This document shows, piece after piece, positions 35,392-44,236 of a DNA stretch of 64,000 nucleotides. The stretch comes from Mesorhizobium sp. B2-3-12. Its GTDB lineage: Bacteria; Pseudomonadota; Alphaproteobacteria; Rhizobiales; Rhizobiaceae. The stretch is from the NCBI RefSeq assembly GCF_006442205.1, contig NZ_VFVR01000004.1:372001-436000 (forward strand), read 5' to 3'. Positions within the stretch are counted from its first letter, which is position 1. Each line of letters begins with the position of its first letter. A program made the position numbers and the translations under genes. The notes beneath the pieces are model-generated. The model was not told the origin of the DNA and did not search any database. It saw only the letters and a list, made by a program, of their open reading frames with translations.

Positions 35392-35745
35392 ATGCCAATC
35401 GCGGAAATTGCCAAGGATTTCACCGAGCTGCTCCAGCATGGCGATCACGCCGGTGCTGGCGAGAAGTACAACGCCGACGATATCGTCAGCTACGAAGCCA
35501 TGGAAGGACCAATGGCCGTGGCCCATGGCAAAGAGGCTCTCAAGCAAAAGGGCCAATGGTGGCAAGAAAACCACGAAGTCCACGGTGGCTCGGTCGAGGG
35601 CCCTTATGTCAACGGCGACCAGTTCGCCGTGCGCTTCAAGTTCGACGTCACGCCCAAGGCCACCGGCGAGCGGGTCACCATGGATGAAGTCGGCGTGTAC
35701 ACGGTCAAGAACGGCAAGATCACGGAAGAGCGTTTTTATTATTGA
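35392..35745 (+). CDS. SnoaL-like (NTF2 fold) domain protein
   Basis: 117 aa, a single NTF2-like fold of the SnoaL group with a conserved pattern ending GVYTVKNGKITEERFYY. Preceded by an AGGAGG ribosome site. Such proteins are either small enzymes or binding proteins; no active-site residues can be singled out here. It is not in an obvious operon; the next gene converges on it. Confidence 0.85.
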   Translation: MPIAEIAKDFTELLQHGDHAGAGEKYNADDIVSYEAMEGPMAVAHGKEALKQKGQWWQENHEVHGGSVEGPYVNGDQFAVRFKFDVTPKATGERVTMDEVGVYTVKNGKITEERFYY

Positions 35746-35841
35746 GCCGCGAATCTCACCGGCCGGGAGCCTGCTCTTTGGGCTCCATGTCGGCAAACCA
35801 AGCATGATGGCCGGGGCCATACCAGGCCATCATGCGGCGGC

Positions 35842-36282
35842 TCAAATCGTCTTTACATATTGGGCAAGCTGGTCGGCCACGGTCCCCCAGCCATCGAAGA
35901 AACCCATCTCTTCATGGCTGTTGCGGGTCGCCTCGTCGCGATGGATGGCGGTGGCGGTGTAGCGTGTGCCCTTGCCGTCCGGGTGCAGCGAAATGACCGC
36001 GGTGATGAAAGGCTCGCCCGAGGGCCGATAGCCGGGCAATAGCGCATCGGTCCACACCAGCCGCTCGTTCGGCACGATCTCCAGATAGCAGCAATGGCGG
36101 TCGTTGACCTCCTTGCCGTCGGGCGACTGCATGCGTGTCCGGAACAGCCCGCCCGGCCTCAGATCGATCTCGCAGTCGGTGATCAACCAGGGCTTCGGCG
36201 TAAACCATTGCTTGACATGCTCCGGTGTCGTCCAGGCTTTCCACAGCAATTCGCGCGGCGCATCGATGACGCGCTCCAGCAT
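35842..36282 (-). CDS. SRPBCC/AHSA1 domain protein
   Basis: 146 aa with the Aha1/START-like signature [23 protein letters not shown] at the N-terminus and [12 protein letters not shown] later. Rhizobial relatives of this ArsR-linked family usually have about a dozen more residues. Here the preceding in-frame codons still read [15 protein letters not shown] but no conventional start precedes them, so either ATG 36282 is used or the start has been altered. It is encoded just after an ArsR regulator, a common pair thought to work as a stress- or metabolite-responsive module. Confidence 0.85.
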   Translation of the reverse strand: MLERVIDAPRELLWKAWTTPEHVKQWFTPKPWLITDCEIDLRPGGLFRTRMQSPDGKEVNDRHCCYLEIVPNERLVWTDALLPGYRPSGEPFITAVISLHPDGKGTRYTATAIHRDEATRNSHEEMGFFDGWGTVADQLAQYVKTI

Positions 36283-36316
36283 CAGGTCCAGTCTGAGATC
36301 GGCTTGAACGGATAGC

Positions 36317-36673
36317 TCATTTTTCCTGCTCCTTGAGGGTCATCACATAGGCGTCGAACTGGTCGAGGCGGCGCTCCCACAGCGCGCGCTGTTCGGCCAG
36401 CCAGCTTTCGGCAAGTTTCAACGGTTCAGGTGCAAGCTCGTAAGTTCTGACCCGGCCGGTCTTTTGCGACCGAACCAGCCCGCAGCCTTCGAGTATTTTG
36501 AGGTGGTCGATGAAGGAGGGCAGGGCCATCTCGAAAGGCTGCGCCAGTTCGCTGACCGAGGCGGGGCTCCTGTTCAGTCGCTCGACCACGCGCCGCCGGG
36601 TCGGGTCGGCAAGCGCGCGAAAAATGCCGTCGATCGGCGGGAGGCTTGGATTTGCGCTCTGGAGGCTCGTCAT
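36317..36673 (-). CDS. ArsR family transcriptional regulator
   Basis: 118 aa with a winged helix-turn-helix ([37 protein letters not shown] split over 20-60). No CxC metal-binding motif is seen, so it belongs to the non-metal ArsR group commonly paired with SRPBCC genes. ATG 36673 follows AGGA; ATGs at 36691 and 36745 are alternatives. Stop and the next gene lie 34 bases apart. Confidence 0.88.
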   Translation of the reverse strand: MTSLQSANPSLPPIDGIFRALADPTRRRVVERLNRSPASVSELAQPFEMALPSFIDHLKILEGCGLVRSQKTGRVRTYELAPEPLKLAESWLAEQRALWERRLDQFDAYVMTLKEQEK

Positions 36674-36826
36674 CGATCGGTCCTGGGTCATCGCCAAAAG
36701 TGATGAGCGATACTTAGGTAAATTCCTTAGTATTGGCAAGCGCAAATTTCGCGAGCTGCTGGCAAAGCGGCAAGGGCGGTTCTAGGTTGCGAAACGGATT
36801 CGACTGTCAGCCAAGGGAAGCACGTC

Positions 36827-37177
36827 TTGACGATCACCATGTACGGCATCACCAATTGCGACACGATCAAGAAGGCGCGCGTCTGGCTGGAGAGCCGTGA
36901 CGTGCCCTATCGTTTCCATGACTATCGGGCCGAAGGGATCGAGGCGGGCAAGCTGAATGGCTGGGTCGGCGAGGTCGGCTGGGAAAAGCTGCTCAACAAA
37001 GGCAGCACGACGTTTCGCGAACTGCCGGAGGCGGACAAGCAAGGCCTCGACGAGAACAAGGCCAAGGCCCTGATGCTGGCCAAGCCGACGATGATCAAGC
37101 GTCCGGTGCTGGAGGTTGGGGACAGCGTCCTCGTCGGGTTCAAGCCGGATGTTTATGAGGGGGCGGTGGGAAAGTAG
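36827..37177 (+). CDS. ArsC/Spx-like reductase family protein (YffB type)
   Basis: 116 aa, thioredoxin-fold ArsC family. A single Cys11 in ITNCDTIKKA replaces the CxxC of Spx, and the C-terminal KRPVLEVGDSVLVGF block is typical of the YffB branch, probably a glutathione-dependent thiol reductase. The start is TTG at 36827 with AGGGAAG upstream, or ATG at 36839. No arsenic-resistance genes are nearby, so an arsenate role is not supported. Confidence 0.82.
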   Translation: MTITMYGITNCDTIKKARVWLESRDVPYRFHDYRAEGIEAGKLNGWVGEVGWEKLLNKGSTTFRELPEADKQGLDENKAKALMLAKPTMIKRPVLEVGDSVLVGFKPDVYEGAVGK

Positions 37178-37193
37178 GGCACCCCCCCCCTAC

Positions 37194-37352
37194 TTCGTCA
37201 TCCTATGGCGAAGCAAGGAGCGAAGCGACGCGGCGCAGACCATAGGATCCATGCCGTGACTTACGAACGTTGCAACGGTGCGGGTTATTGCTCCGTTGCA
37301 CCCTCCACGGAGGTCGCGGCACGGATCCTCGGGTCAGCCCGAGGATGACGAA
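37194..37352. repeat. MITE-like intergenic repeat, full copy with terminal inverted repeats
   Basis: 159 bases bounded by TTCGTCATCCT (37194-37204) and AGGATGACGAA (37342-37352). It contains an inner inverted pair ATCCTATGG/CCATAGGAT and the core AAGGAGCGAAGCGACGCG. A second partial copy lies at 53147-53233 and a degenerate core at 60003-60040. It carries no gene, which fits a miniature inverted-repeat element. Confidence 0.75.
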
Positions 37353-37418
37353 CGCGTAGTGGTCGATCGCTAATTGAGAATGCTTTCGCCTGCGGCTTTT
37401 GAAGCAGTTCACCGTTCT

Positions 37419-37775
37419 TCAGCCTTTTCCGCGCAGATACCCCGCCAGCGCCACGGCATTGTTATGCGCCTCGTCGTGCGCGCCGTAGAGCAGCGTTACC
37501 TTGCCGTCACCGTGCAGAGCGCGCAGTCGCGCCACCGCCGCTTCATTCCCATCCAGCTCGGCCCGATACCGCTCCTGAAACTCCGCCCAGCGTTCCGGCT
37601 CGTGCCCGAACCATTTGCGCAGTTCGTCGCTCGGCGCGATCTCCTTCAGCCAGAGCGCCAGCGCGGCGTCCACCTTGCTGACGCCGCGCGGCCATATCCG
37701 ATCCACCAGCACCCGCTGTCCATCGGCCTTGTCAGGAACTTCGTAGACGCGCTTGACCGCGATATCGAAGGCCAC
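37419..37775 (-). CDS. DUF488 family protein (YeaO-like)
   Basis: 118 aa. Contains KRVYEVPDKADGQRVLVDRIWPRGVSK and the C-terminal VTLLYGAHDEAHNNA, typical of YeaO-like DUF488 proteins. The family is conserved in bacteria and has no established biochemical function. It ends the leftward group with the aminopeptidase and LysR genes, separated by 9 bases from the aminopeptidase gene. Confidence 0.88.
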   Translation of the reverse strand: MAFDIAVKRVYEVPDKADGQRVLVDRIWPRGVSKVDAALALWLKEIAPSDELRKWFGHEPERWAEFQERYRAELDGNEAAVARLRALHGDGKVTLLYGAHDEAHNNAVALAGYLRGKG

Positions 37776-37784
37776 CTCCGCCGT

Positions 37785-39050
37785 CTAGTGCCCCTGGGCC
37801 CACTCGCCCTTGCGCATCACCGGCACGCGGCTGCCATCCTTGTTGACGCCGTCAATGTCGATCTTGTCCGACCCGATCATCCAGTCGATGTGGATGAAGC
37901 TCTTGTTGCCGCCGCGCTGGGCGATCTCGTCCTGGCTGAGCGAAGCGCCGTCGACGAAGCATTTCGAATAGCACTGGCCGAGCGCGATGTGGCAGGCGGC
38001 GTTCTCGTCGAACAGCGTGTTGAAGAACAACAGGCCGCTGGCCGAGATCGGCGAGGAATGCGGCACCAGCGCCACTTCGCCGAGGCGGCGCGCGCCTTCG
38101 TCGGTGTCGAGCACTTTCTTCAGCACGTCCTCGCCCTTCGAGGCCTTGGCCTCGACGATCCGCCCGCCCTCGAAGCGCACCGAGATGTCGTCGATCAGCG
38201 TGCCCTGGTAGGACAGCGGCTTGGTCGAGGAGACATGGCCCTCGACGCGCCGCGCATGCGGCGTGGTGAAGACTTCCTCGGTCGGGATGTTGGGATTGCA
38301 GGTGATGCCGTTCTTGGCGGTCGAGGCGCCGCCCATCCATTCATGGCCATCCGCCAGCCCGACAGTCAGGTCGGTTCCCGGCCCGGTGAAATGCAGCGCA
38401 TGGAAATTGTGGCCATTCAGCCATTCGGTGCGGCCGCGCAGAGCCGCATTGTGCGCCGTCCAGTTGCCGATCGGGTCCTCCACATCCACACGCGAGGCGG
38501 CGAAAATGGCGTCGGCGAGTTTCGCCACCGCAACGTCGTCGGCATCGCCGGGGAAAACCTGCCTGGCCCAGGCCAGATCCGGATAGGCGACGATGTTCCA
38601 GTTGATGTCGAAGCCGGTGATCTTTTCCAGCGCCGGCTGGTAGGCCATCGAATTGGCCTTGTTGGCGCGCGCCACCTTCGCCGGGTCCTGCGCCGACAAC
38701 AGCGAGGGATCCTCGCCGCGCACCGCGAGCCGCGCCGCATTGTTGGAGAAGGCTTTCGCCATGCCTTCGTAGAGCCAGCCGGCGGCACGGTCGAAACCGG
38801 CGTCGACGCCGAAGCGGTAGCGCGCCAGCGTCATCTCGTCATCGTTGAAGATCGGCGTCACCAGCCCGGCGCCGGCCTTGTAGGCATGCTCGACGATCCG
38901 CCTGGTCAGCGGCAGGGCCGCGATCGACGAGGTCAGCACCAGATCCTGTCCAGGCTGCAATTGCAGCCCGACCTTGATGGCGACTTCCGCCAGCCTGTCG
39001 AGCTTCACCGGGTCGATCGTTGCGGAAACGCCGCGCGAATGTGTGGTCAT
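37785..39050 (-). CDS. M29 family aminopeptidase (thermophilic aminopeptidase type)
   Basis: 421 aa, standard length for PepS/AmpS-type M29 metallopeptidases, which release N-terminal residues using a two-metal site. Conserved blocks include GSDKIDIDG near the C-terminus, FFNTLFDENAACHIALG, and NPNIPTEEVFTTPHARRVEG. The start at 39050 overlaps the LysR stop in an ATGA junction. Cytoplasmic; probably general peptide turnover. Confidence 0.92.
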   Translation of the reverse strand: MTTHSRGVSATIDPVKLDRLAEVAIKVGLQLQPGQDLVLTSSIAALPLTRRIVEHAYKAGAGLVTPIFNDDEMTLARYRFGVDAGFDRAAGWLYEGMAKAFSNNAARLAVRGEDPSLLSAQDPAKVARANKANSMAYQPALEKITGFDINWNIVAYPDLAWARQVFPGDADDVAVAKLADAIFAASRVDVEDPIGNWTAHNAALRGRTEWLNGHNFHALHFTGPGTDLTVGLADGHEWMGGASTAKNGITCNPNIPTEEVFTTPHARRVEGHVSSTKPLSYQGTLIDDISVRFEGGRIVEAKASKGEDVLKKVLDTDEGARRLGEVALVPHSSPISASGLLFFNTLFDENAACHIALGQCYSKCFVDGASLSQDEIAQRGGNKSFIHIDWMIGSDKIDIDGVNKDGSRVPVMRKGEWAQGH

Positions 39051-40039
39051 GATCCTGCCTGTCGTCGTGGGATGTCTGATTGAACATAGACCGGTGCCGC
39101 GGTGCTTTCCACCGTGATCGCGCCGCCGGGATCGGCGGCCGCCGATCCGAACTGCGCCATCGTCGCCGCGATCTCTTCGCGGATCCAGTTCTTGAAGTCC
39201 CGCACCTTGCGGCTTTCGGCCTTGGTGGCGGACGTCACCAGCCAGTAGCCGAGCCCGCTCTGGGCGCGGATGCCGAACGGCGCCACCAGCCGCCCGTCGG
39301 CCAGCGCGTCGGCTGCCAGCAATTGCCAGCCCAGCATCACGCCATGGCCGGCGATCGCCGATTCCAGGCACAGCATCGGGTCGGTGAAGCGTGCGCCTTT
39401 CAGGAAGGCGACGGGTTGAACGCCGGCGGCCGCGAACCAGCTCTCCCAGTTCATCATCGCCCGCTCGTCGGTGATGGCGCAGGTCTGCGCAAGGTCCCCG
39501 ATCGACTTCAGTTTTCGTGCGATGCCAGGCGCGCAGACCGGGAAGACTTCCTGCGCCAAAAGCAGCTCCGCCTTCCCGCCCGGCCATTTGCCGTCGCCAA
39601 GCCGGATGGCGATGTCGATGTCGGAATGATCGAGATTGGCCAGCCGCACCGAGGCGTCGATGCGCAACAGCACGTTGGGATGGCGGTCGAAATGCCGCGA
39701 AAGTCTGGGCAACAACCATTTCGAGGCAAAGGCCGGGGCCGCCGAAACCACCAATGTGCATTGCGTCGCCTCGTCGGCCAATGCCACGGCCTGCGCAAGC
39801 TCGCGAAAGCCAGCGCCAAGGCGGGCCGCGAACACGGCGCCGAATTCGGTCAGGATGAGACCGCTCGTCGTACGCTCGAACAGGGCCTGGCCGAGCTGCT
39901 TTTCGGTGCGGCTGATCTGCTGGCTGACGGCGCTGACGGAAACGTTGAGTTCGCTGGCGGCGGTCGCGAGCGAGCCGAGGCGGGCGACGGTTTCCACGGC
40001 GCGCAGGCCGTTGAGATGAACGCGGTTGAGCATGGCCAT
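39047..40039 (-). CDS. LysR family transcriptional regulator (GcvA-like)
   Basis: 330 aa, slightly long for LysR because of a C-terminal tail rich in Ala. Helix-turn-helix SLATAASELNVSVSAVSQQISRTEKQLGQALFERT is clear. It precedes and overlaps the M29 peptidase gene, so the two form an operon, an unusual arrangement for LysR, which is more often divergent. Start ATG 40039 (MAMLNRVHLNG) or 40033. Confidence 0.88.
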   Translation of the reverse strand: MAMLNRVHLNGLRAVETVARLGSLATAASELNVSVSAVSQQISRTEKQLGQALFERTTSGLILTEFGAVFAARLGAGFRELAQAVALADEATQCTLVVSAAPAFASKWLLPRLSRHFDRHPNVLLRIDASVRLANLDHSDIDIAIRLGDGKWPGGKAELLLAQEVFPVCAPGIARKLKSIGDLAQTCAITDERAMMNWESWFAAAGVQPVAFLKGARFTDPMLCLESAIAGHGVMLGWQLLAADALADGRLVAPFGIRAQSGLGYWLVTSATKAESRKVRDFKNWIREEIAATMAQFGSAAADPGGAITVESTAAPVYVQSDIPRRQAGS

Positions 40040-40134
40040 TTGAGATTTTCTAAACCCATCCGACCGAAATCTCAATTGAAAGACACGCCGAAACGGCGGA
40101 CTTATCGACGGGAGCCAGACCCGCGGAGCCGGAA

Positions 40135-40359
40135 ATGCTGAGGATGCTGTCGTCGCTGAAGGTCCTGTTCGCCGCCGCTTCGTCACATGAAACGCGCTGC
40201 GACATCGATACGCTGAGTTGGCTGACCGATCCGCTCGCGCATCCCGCGCTTGACGCGATGTCGGAGCGGGAGCTCGGCGATGTACCGTTCCGGCTGACGG
40301 CGCGCCGGACAATGCATGAGACCGTTTCGCTGAACGCCGGTTTCGGCGGGCGCTGCTGA
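40135..40359 (+). CDS. Small conserved-type protein (74 aa)
   Basis: A short frame with GGAG six bases before its ATG, divergent from the LysR gene. The DPLAHPALDAMSERELGDVPF segment resembles motifs in short rhizobial hypothetical proteins with DPLSHP...ELADLPF, known to me only by general resemblance. No membrane segment. The function is unknown. Confidence 0.6.
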   Translation: MLRMLSSLKVLFAAASSHETRCDIDTLSWLTDPLAHPALDAMSERELGDVPFRLTARRTMHETVSLNAGFGGRC

Positions 40360-40430
40360 ACCGCGGTCCCGGTACTGGCCCAACATAAGGCGGATTGTTT
40401 CATCTGCCAGCACATTTATCGTGCACTGCA

Positions 40431-41591
40431 ATGACATCGGCCCCATCGACAGCGCTTCGCTACGCCTTCGCCGGCATGATCGCCATGGCCGTCGCCATGG
40501 GCATCGGCCGCTTCGTCTACACGCCGATCCTGCCCGGCATGATGGAGGAACTGCATCTGTCGCCGGCCGATGCCGGCTGGATCGCCTCAGCCAACTATCT
40601 CGGCTACCTCGTCGGCGCGTTGGTCGCGGCGGGCAACTGGGCGCATGGACGCGAGCGTTCGCTGATGCTGGCCGCCCTCGGCGCCAACGCCGTGTTGGCC
40701 GTGCTGATGGGGCTGACCGACGCCATGGCCGCCTTTCTCGCCATCCGTTTTCTCGCCGGCCTGGCGAGTGCCTTCGTCATGGTGTTCATGGCCAGCATCG
40801 TTTTCAGCCACATCGCAGCGGCCGGGCGCGGCGACCTGCAGGCCTGGCATTTCGGCGGCGTCGGCCTCGGCATCGCGATATCGGCGGCGATGATGGCGGC
40901 GCTGGTCACCGAGCATGCCGGCTGGGAGCAGGGCTGGCTGTGGTCGGGTGCGATTTCGGCTTGCGGCTTCGTCGCCGTCGCACTGCTGGCAAATGAGGGT
41001 CCGCTCACCGGTGGCGCAGTCCTCCGTGAACCGGCGCTGCCGAAAGACCGGTCGCTGATCAAGGTGATCGTCGCCTATGGCCTTTTCGGTTTCGGCTATG
41101 TGGTGACGGCGACCTTCCTCGTCGCCATCGTCCGGCAGGGCGGCGGCAGCCGTGTCTTCGAGGCGGTGGTGTGGATGGTTGCCGGCCTTGCCGGTTTCCC
41201 TTCAGTCTGGTTGTGGCAGAAGATGGCGGAGCGGATCGGGCTCTATGCCACCTATGCCTTGGGATGTTTCGTCGAAGTTGTCGGCGTGACCGCGAGCGTG
41301 GCCGCCGGCGGGCGCACGGGACCACTGCTTGGCGGCATACTCCTCGGCGGCACCTTCATTGCCATCACGGCGCTTGGCCTGCAGGCAGCCCGACAGCAGG
41401 CGCCAGCGTCACCCCGGCGCGTCTTTGCCCTGATGACCGCCTCTTTCGGTCTTGGCCAGATCATCGGCCCGATCGCGGCCGGGTTGCTGGCCCAGGCATC
41501 GGGCGATTTCTTCCTCGCCTCCATCGTCGCCGCGGCCGTGCTGGTCGTCTCCGGCGCCGTCACATGGTCGGCCGCGCCAAAATCGCCATGA
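40431..41591 (+). CDS. MFS transporter, YbfB/YjiJ type
   Basis: 386 aa with twelve predicted hydrophobic segments. The N-terminal block MGIGRFVYTPILPGMMEELHLSPADAGWIASANYLGYLVGAL is diagnostic of the YbfB/YjiJ branch of the major facilitator superfamily, whose substrates are largely unknown. The start at 40431 is chosen because the hydrophobic N-terminus begins there. Stands alone on its strand. Confidence 0.9.
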   Translation: MTSAPSTALRYAFAGMIAMAVAMGIGRFVYTPILPGMMEELHLSPADAGWIASANYLGYLVGALVAAGNWAHGRERSLMLAALGANAVLAVLMGLTDAMAAFLAIRFLAGLASAFVMVFMASIVFSHIAAAGRGDLQAWHFGGVGLGIAISAAMMAALVTEHAGWEQGWLWSGAISACGFVAVALLANEGPLTGGAVLREPALPKDRSLIKVIVAYGLFGFGYVVTATFLVAIVRQGGGSRVFEAVVWMVAGLAGFPSVWLWQKMAERIGLYATYALGCFVEVVGVTASVAAGGRTGPLLGGILLGGTFIAITALGLQAARQQAPASPRRVFALMTASFGLGQIIGPIAAGLLAQASGDFFLASIVAAAVLVVSGAVTWSAAPKSP

Positions 41592-41706
41592 TTTGTGGTC
41601 TTGCTCTGCACCCGGCGTCGGGCAGGGCATTTTCTTTCCTCCTAATGTGTGACCTTATGCCCGCCGAACCCACCTGATTTGCCCATAGATCGAGGAATTC
41701 GCCACA

Positions 41707-42969
41707 GTGTTCGTATCCTTCTTCCCGCAGCCGAAGCTCTTCTTCTCTTCGGTCGCCATCTGGAGCCTTGCGGCGGTCCTGTTTTGGTTCTTTGGTGGCG
41801 AGCAAATCGGAGCCTTCGTAGGCCTCCCACCCGATGCTTCTGATGTGGCAAAGATCGTTGGCGTGTCAGTCTTCTGGTCTAAGCCGTTTCTTTGGTTCTA
41901 CATATATTTCGGCGCTGTTGTCTTAATTTTCTATGGTTTTTGGGCTTGGTATCGGCCCCATCCTTGGCAAAATTGGTCAATTCTTGGATCATCCTTGATC
42001 CTGTTTGTTATCTATTACCAGGTTCAGGTAAGTGTCGCTTTCAACGATTGGTATGGACCGTTTTACGATTTGATCCAGAAAGCGCTTGGCACGCCATTTT
42101 CTACCACCCCATGGGATTTTTACTCTCAGCTTCTCACGATTACCTGGATAGCGCTCTTAGCTGTGACCGTGGGGGTCCTCAATAGGTTCTTCGTTAGCCA
42201 TTGGATCTTCCGCTGGCGTACAGCGATGAACAATTATTACATGGCCAACTGGGACAGGTTGCGTCATATCGAGGGTGCGTCGCAGCGCGTCCAGGATGAT
42301 ACGATGCGGTTTTCCAATATGATGGAGGGCCTCGGAGTCAGCTTGGTAAGCTCGATCATGACGCTGATCGCATTCCTGCCGCTTCTGATGCACTTTTCTG
42401 CAGTTGTCACGGAGCTTCCCATCGTGGGTGAGGTGCCGCACTCACTTGTGGTTGTTGCCATCCTCTGGTCGATCTTCGGGACCACTTTCCTTTGGCTGGT
42501 TGGAATCAAGTTGCCGGGGCTTGAGTTTCGGAATCAGAGGGTGGAAGCTGCCTACCGTAAAGAACTTGTTTATGGCGAAGATGACGAAAATCGAGCCCAG
42601 CCGCAAACTGTCAGAGAGTTGTTCGATAACGTTCGAAAAAATTATTTCAGGTTATACTTTCACTACGTCTATTTTAACGTCGCAAGAATTTTCTATCTGC
42701 AGATAGACAACATATTTCCTTACATAGTTCTTGTGCCTACAATGGTAGCAGGAAAAATAAAACTAGGAGCGCTTAATCAGATTCTTAATTCGTTCGATCA
42801 AGTGCGCTCTTCGTTCCAGTATCTAGTCAATTCCTGGAGTGACATTGTCGTGTTGACGTCTATCTACAAACGTCTGCGCGCTTTTGAGGCGACTTTGGAC
42901 GGCGAACCACTTCCGGGTATCGATCGCCGCTTCATCGAACGCCAAGCTCGTCAGCCTGATCCTGCTTGA
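41707..42969 (+). CDS. bacA: Peptide transporter BacA/SbmA
   Basis: 420 aa, slightly longer than E. coli SbmA. The N-terminus ([19 protein letters not shown]) and internal blocks ([63 protein letters not shown] across several segments) match the SbmA/BacA family of proton-driven importers of peptides and very-long-chain lipid-related substrates. In rhizobia BacA protects against plant NCR peptides and is needed for bacteroid survival. Start is GTG 41707. The gene is clearly poorer in G+C than its neighbours: the 60 bases at 41881 hold 21 G or C. This suggests transfer or an unusual history. Confidence 0.92.
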   Translation: MFVSFFPQPKLFFSSVAIWSLAAVLFWFFGGEQIGAFVGLPPDASDVAKIVGVSVFWSKPFLWFYIYFGAVVLIFYGFWAWYRPHPWQNWSILGSSLILFVIYYQVQVSVAFNDWYGPFYDLIQKALGTPFSTTPWDFYSQLLTITWIALLAVTVGVLNRFFVSHWIFRWRTAMNNYYMANWDRLRHIEGASQRVQDDTMRFSNMMEGLGVSLVSSIMTLIAFLPLLMHFSAVVTELPIVGEVPHSLVVVAILWSIFGTTFLWLVGIKLPGLEFRNQRVEAAYRKELVYGEDDENRAQPQTVRELFDNVRKNYFRLYFHYVYFNVARIFYLQIDNIFPYIVLVPTMVAGKIKLGALNQILNSFDQVRSSFQYLVNSWSDIVVLTSIYKRLRAFEATLDGEPLPGIDRRFIERQARQPDPA

Positions 42970-42995
42970 CACGAACGGAAAGCACCGTGCGCGGC

Positions 42996-43997
42996 TCAGC
43001 CGCCCACGACTTTCTGGCCGCCATCCCGTCGCGAAACATAGTCGCGAAAACTGATGCATTCGACATCTGCCTTGACGCAGACCTCGCCGGCAAAGCGTTC
43101 CAGCGCGTTCCAGTAGGCGCCGTCATTCATCAGCGTGAAGTGGAAGCCGAGTTCCAGCGGAACGCGCTTACCCTGATATTGCGCGTCGAAGGCGGCGCGG
43201 AACGCCTGGTAGGTCCGGTCGGCGAACTCGCCGGCCTTGCTCGGCCGCTCGAAGCCGCCGGAATGGCGGACATAGAGATTGTAATCCATGGCGATCACCG
43301 GCCGCGATTTCGGCCCTTCCGGAATCTGCGGCAGGGAGAATCTGGTGATGCCGCCGACGGTCTGCGGCAGGGCAGGACCCTTTGAGACGCCGCTGGCGTC
43401 GAACTGATAGCCGGCCGCCGGCAGCGCCTCGTAAAGCGCCTTGCTTGCCGACAGATACGGCGCCCGGAAACCGACCACCGCATGCCGCGCGAAATCGCGC
43501 CAGCCCTCGGGTTCGGGCGCAATGCCGTTGATGGCGTAGGCGTTTTCGAGAATGTGCTCGAAGGAGCCGAACTCTTTCAGCCAGTCGGCCTTGCTCCAGC
43601 CCTTGCCGTCGAAATGACCGCAGGCATGGCTGGCGATGTCGTGGCCTTCGGATGCGGCAAGCCCGATCTGCTCGAGCCGGTCCGCCACCTCCTGTCTGGA
43701 TGCGGCAAAGCCGATGTTGGATTTGCCCGCTGCCTTGCCAGGTGCGGTGTATTGGCCGCGTGTCTCGGGCGAAAGCAGGAAGACACAGGACAGAAAATAG
43801 GTGAAATGCGCCCCGGTGCGCTGGGCCAGCGCTCGGCTGCGCTTCCACTGCGGGATGTCGCGCGCGCTGTCGAAGGAGATGATGACGACCTGTTTCGGCC
43901 TTGTCGGTGCTGGTGGCGCGGGCGGATCGGCCAGGGCCGCGCCGGCGGTGGCGAGCGAGGCAAGCGAGAACGCGACAACGCGGGACAAACAAGGCAT
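42996..43997 (-). CDS. Polysaccharide deacetylase family protein (exported)
   Basis: 333 aa with a Sec signal (hydrophobic core about 6-20, cleavage near ALA-D at 23). NodB-type elements are visible: ISFDSARD near the N-terminus (motif 1, where SFDD is usual), SHACGH (HxxH-like metal motif) and GFRAPY (motif 3). A change in the first motif, SFDS instead of SFDD, may weaken metal binding. The likely role is de-N-acetylation of a cell-envelope or exopolysaccharide. It converges on bacA, with only 26 bases between the two stops. Confidence 0.85.
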   Translation of the reverse strand: MPCLSRVVAFSLASLATAGAALADPPAPPAPTRPKQVVIISFDSARDIPQWKRSRALAQRTGAHFTYFLSCVFLLSPETRGQYTAPGKAAGKSNIGFAASRQEVADRLEQIGLAASEGHDIASHACGHFDGKGWSKADWLKEFGSFEHILENAYAINGIAPEPEGWRDFARHAVVGFRAPYLSASKALYEALPAAGYQFDASGVSKGPALPQTVGGITRFSLPQIPEGPKSRPVIAMDYNLYVRHSGGFERPSKAGEFADRTYQAFRAAFDAQYQGKRVPLELGFHFTLMNDGAYWNALERFAGEVCVKADVECISFRDYVSRRDGGQKVVGG

Positions 43998-44098
43998 CGG
44001 CAAATTTACAGGCTCCGGGTGGTGAGCAAGCCGGCTATCGCGCAAATGTGGCGCGGGTGCGGTTGGGGTTTTCGTGGGTTTGTCCAGGGGGACAAGCA

Positions 44099-44138
44099 TC
44101 CGTTTGCCCCAGGAACAAACTTCCGTTTGCCCCAGGAA
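44099..44138. repeat. Short tandem repeat
   Basis: Two identical 17-base units, TCCGTTTGCCCCAGGAA, at 44099-44115 and 44122-44138 (period 23). They lie in the 239-base region between the divergent deacetylase and TPR genes. A related GTTTGTCCAGGGG sits just to the left, so the region may have grown by slippage or may hold a regulator's repeated sites. Confidence 0.6.
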
Positions 44139-44236
44139 TAGCCGATTTTCCGGTTGAACCCCTTCCATGACGACAAAATTTCGCTAAAACGCGGGCTCAT
44201 GAACCGCCCCGGCCCGGGCAGGAATGGTTTTGATTG

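Noticed and set aside
36827..37177. Arsenate reductase for arsenic resistance
   Set aside because: Only the ArsC fold is shared; there is no arsenic operon and the neighbouring ArsR lacks a metal site and pairs with an SRPBCC gene.
37785..39761. Aminopeptidase frame extended upstream
   Set aside because: The extension is antisense or out-of-frame to the LysR gene; the ATG at 39050 overlapping the LysR stop is the sensible start.
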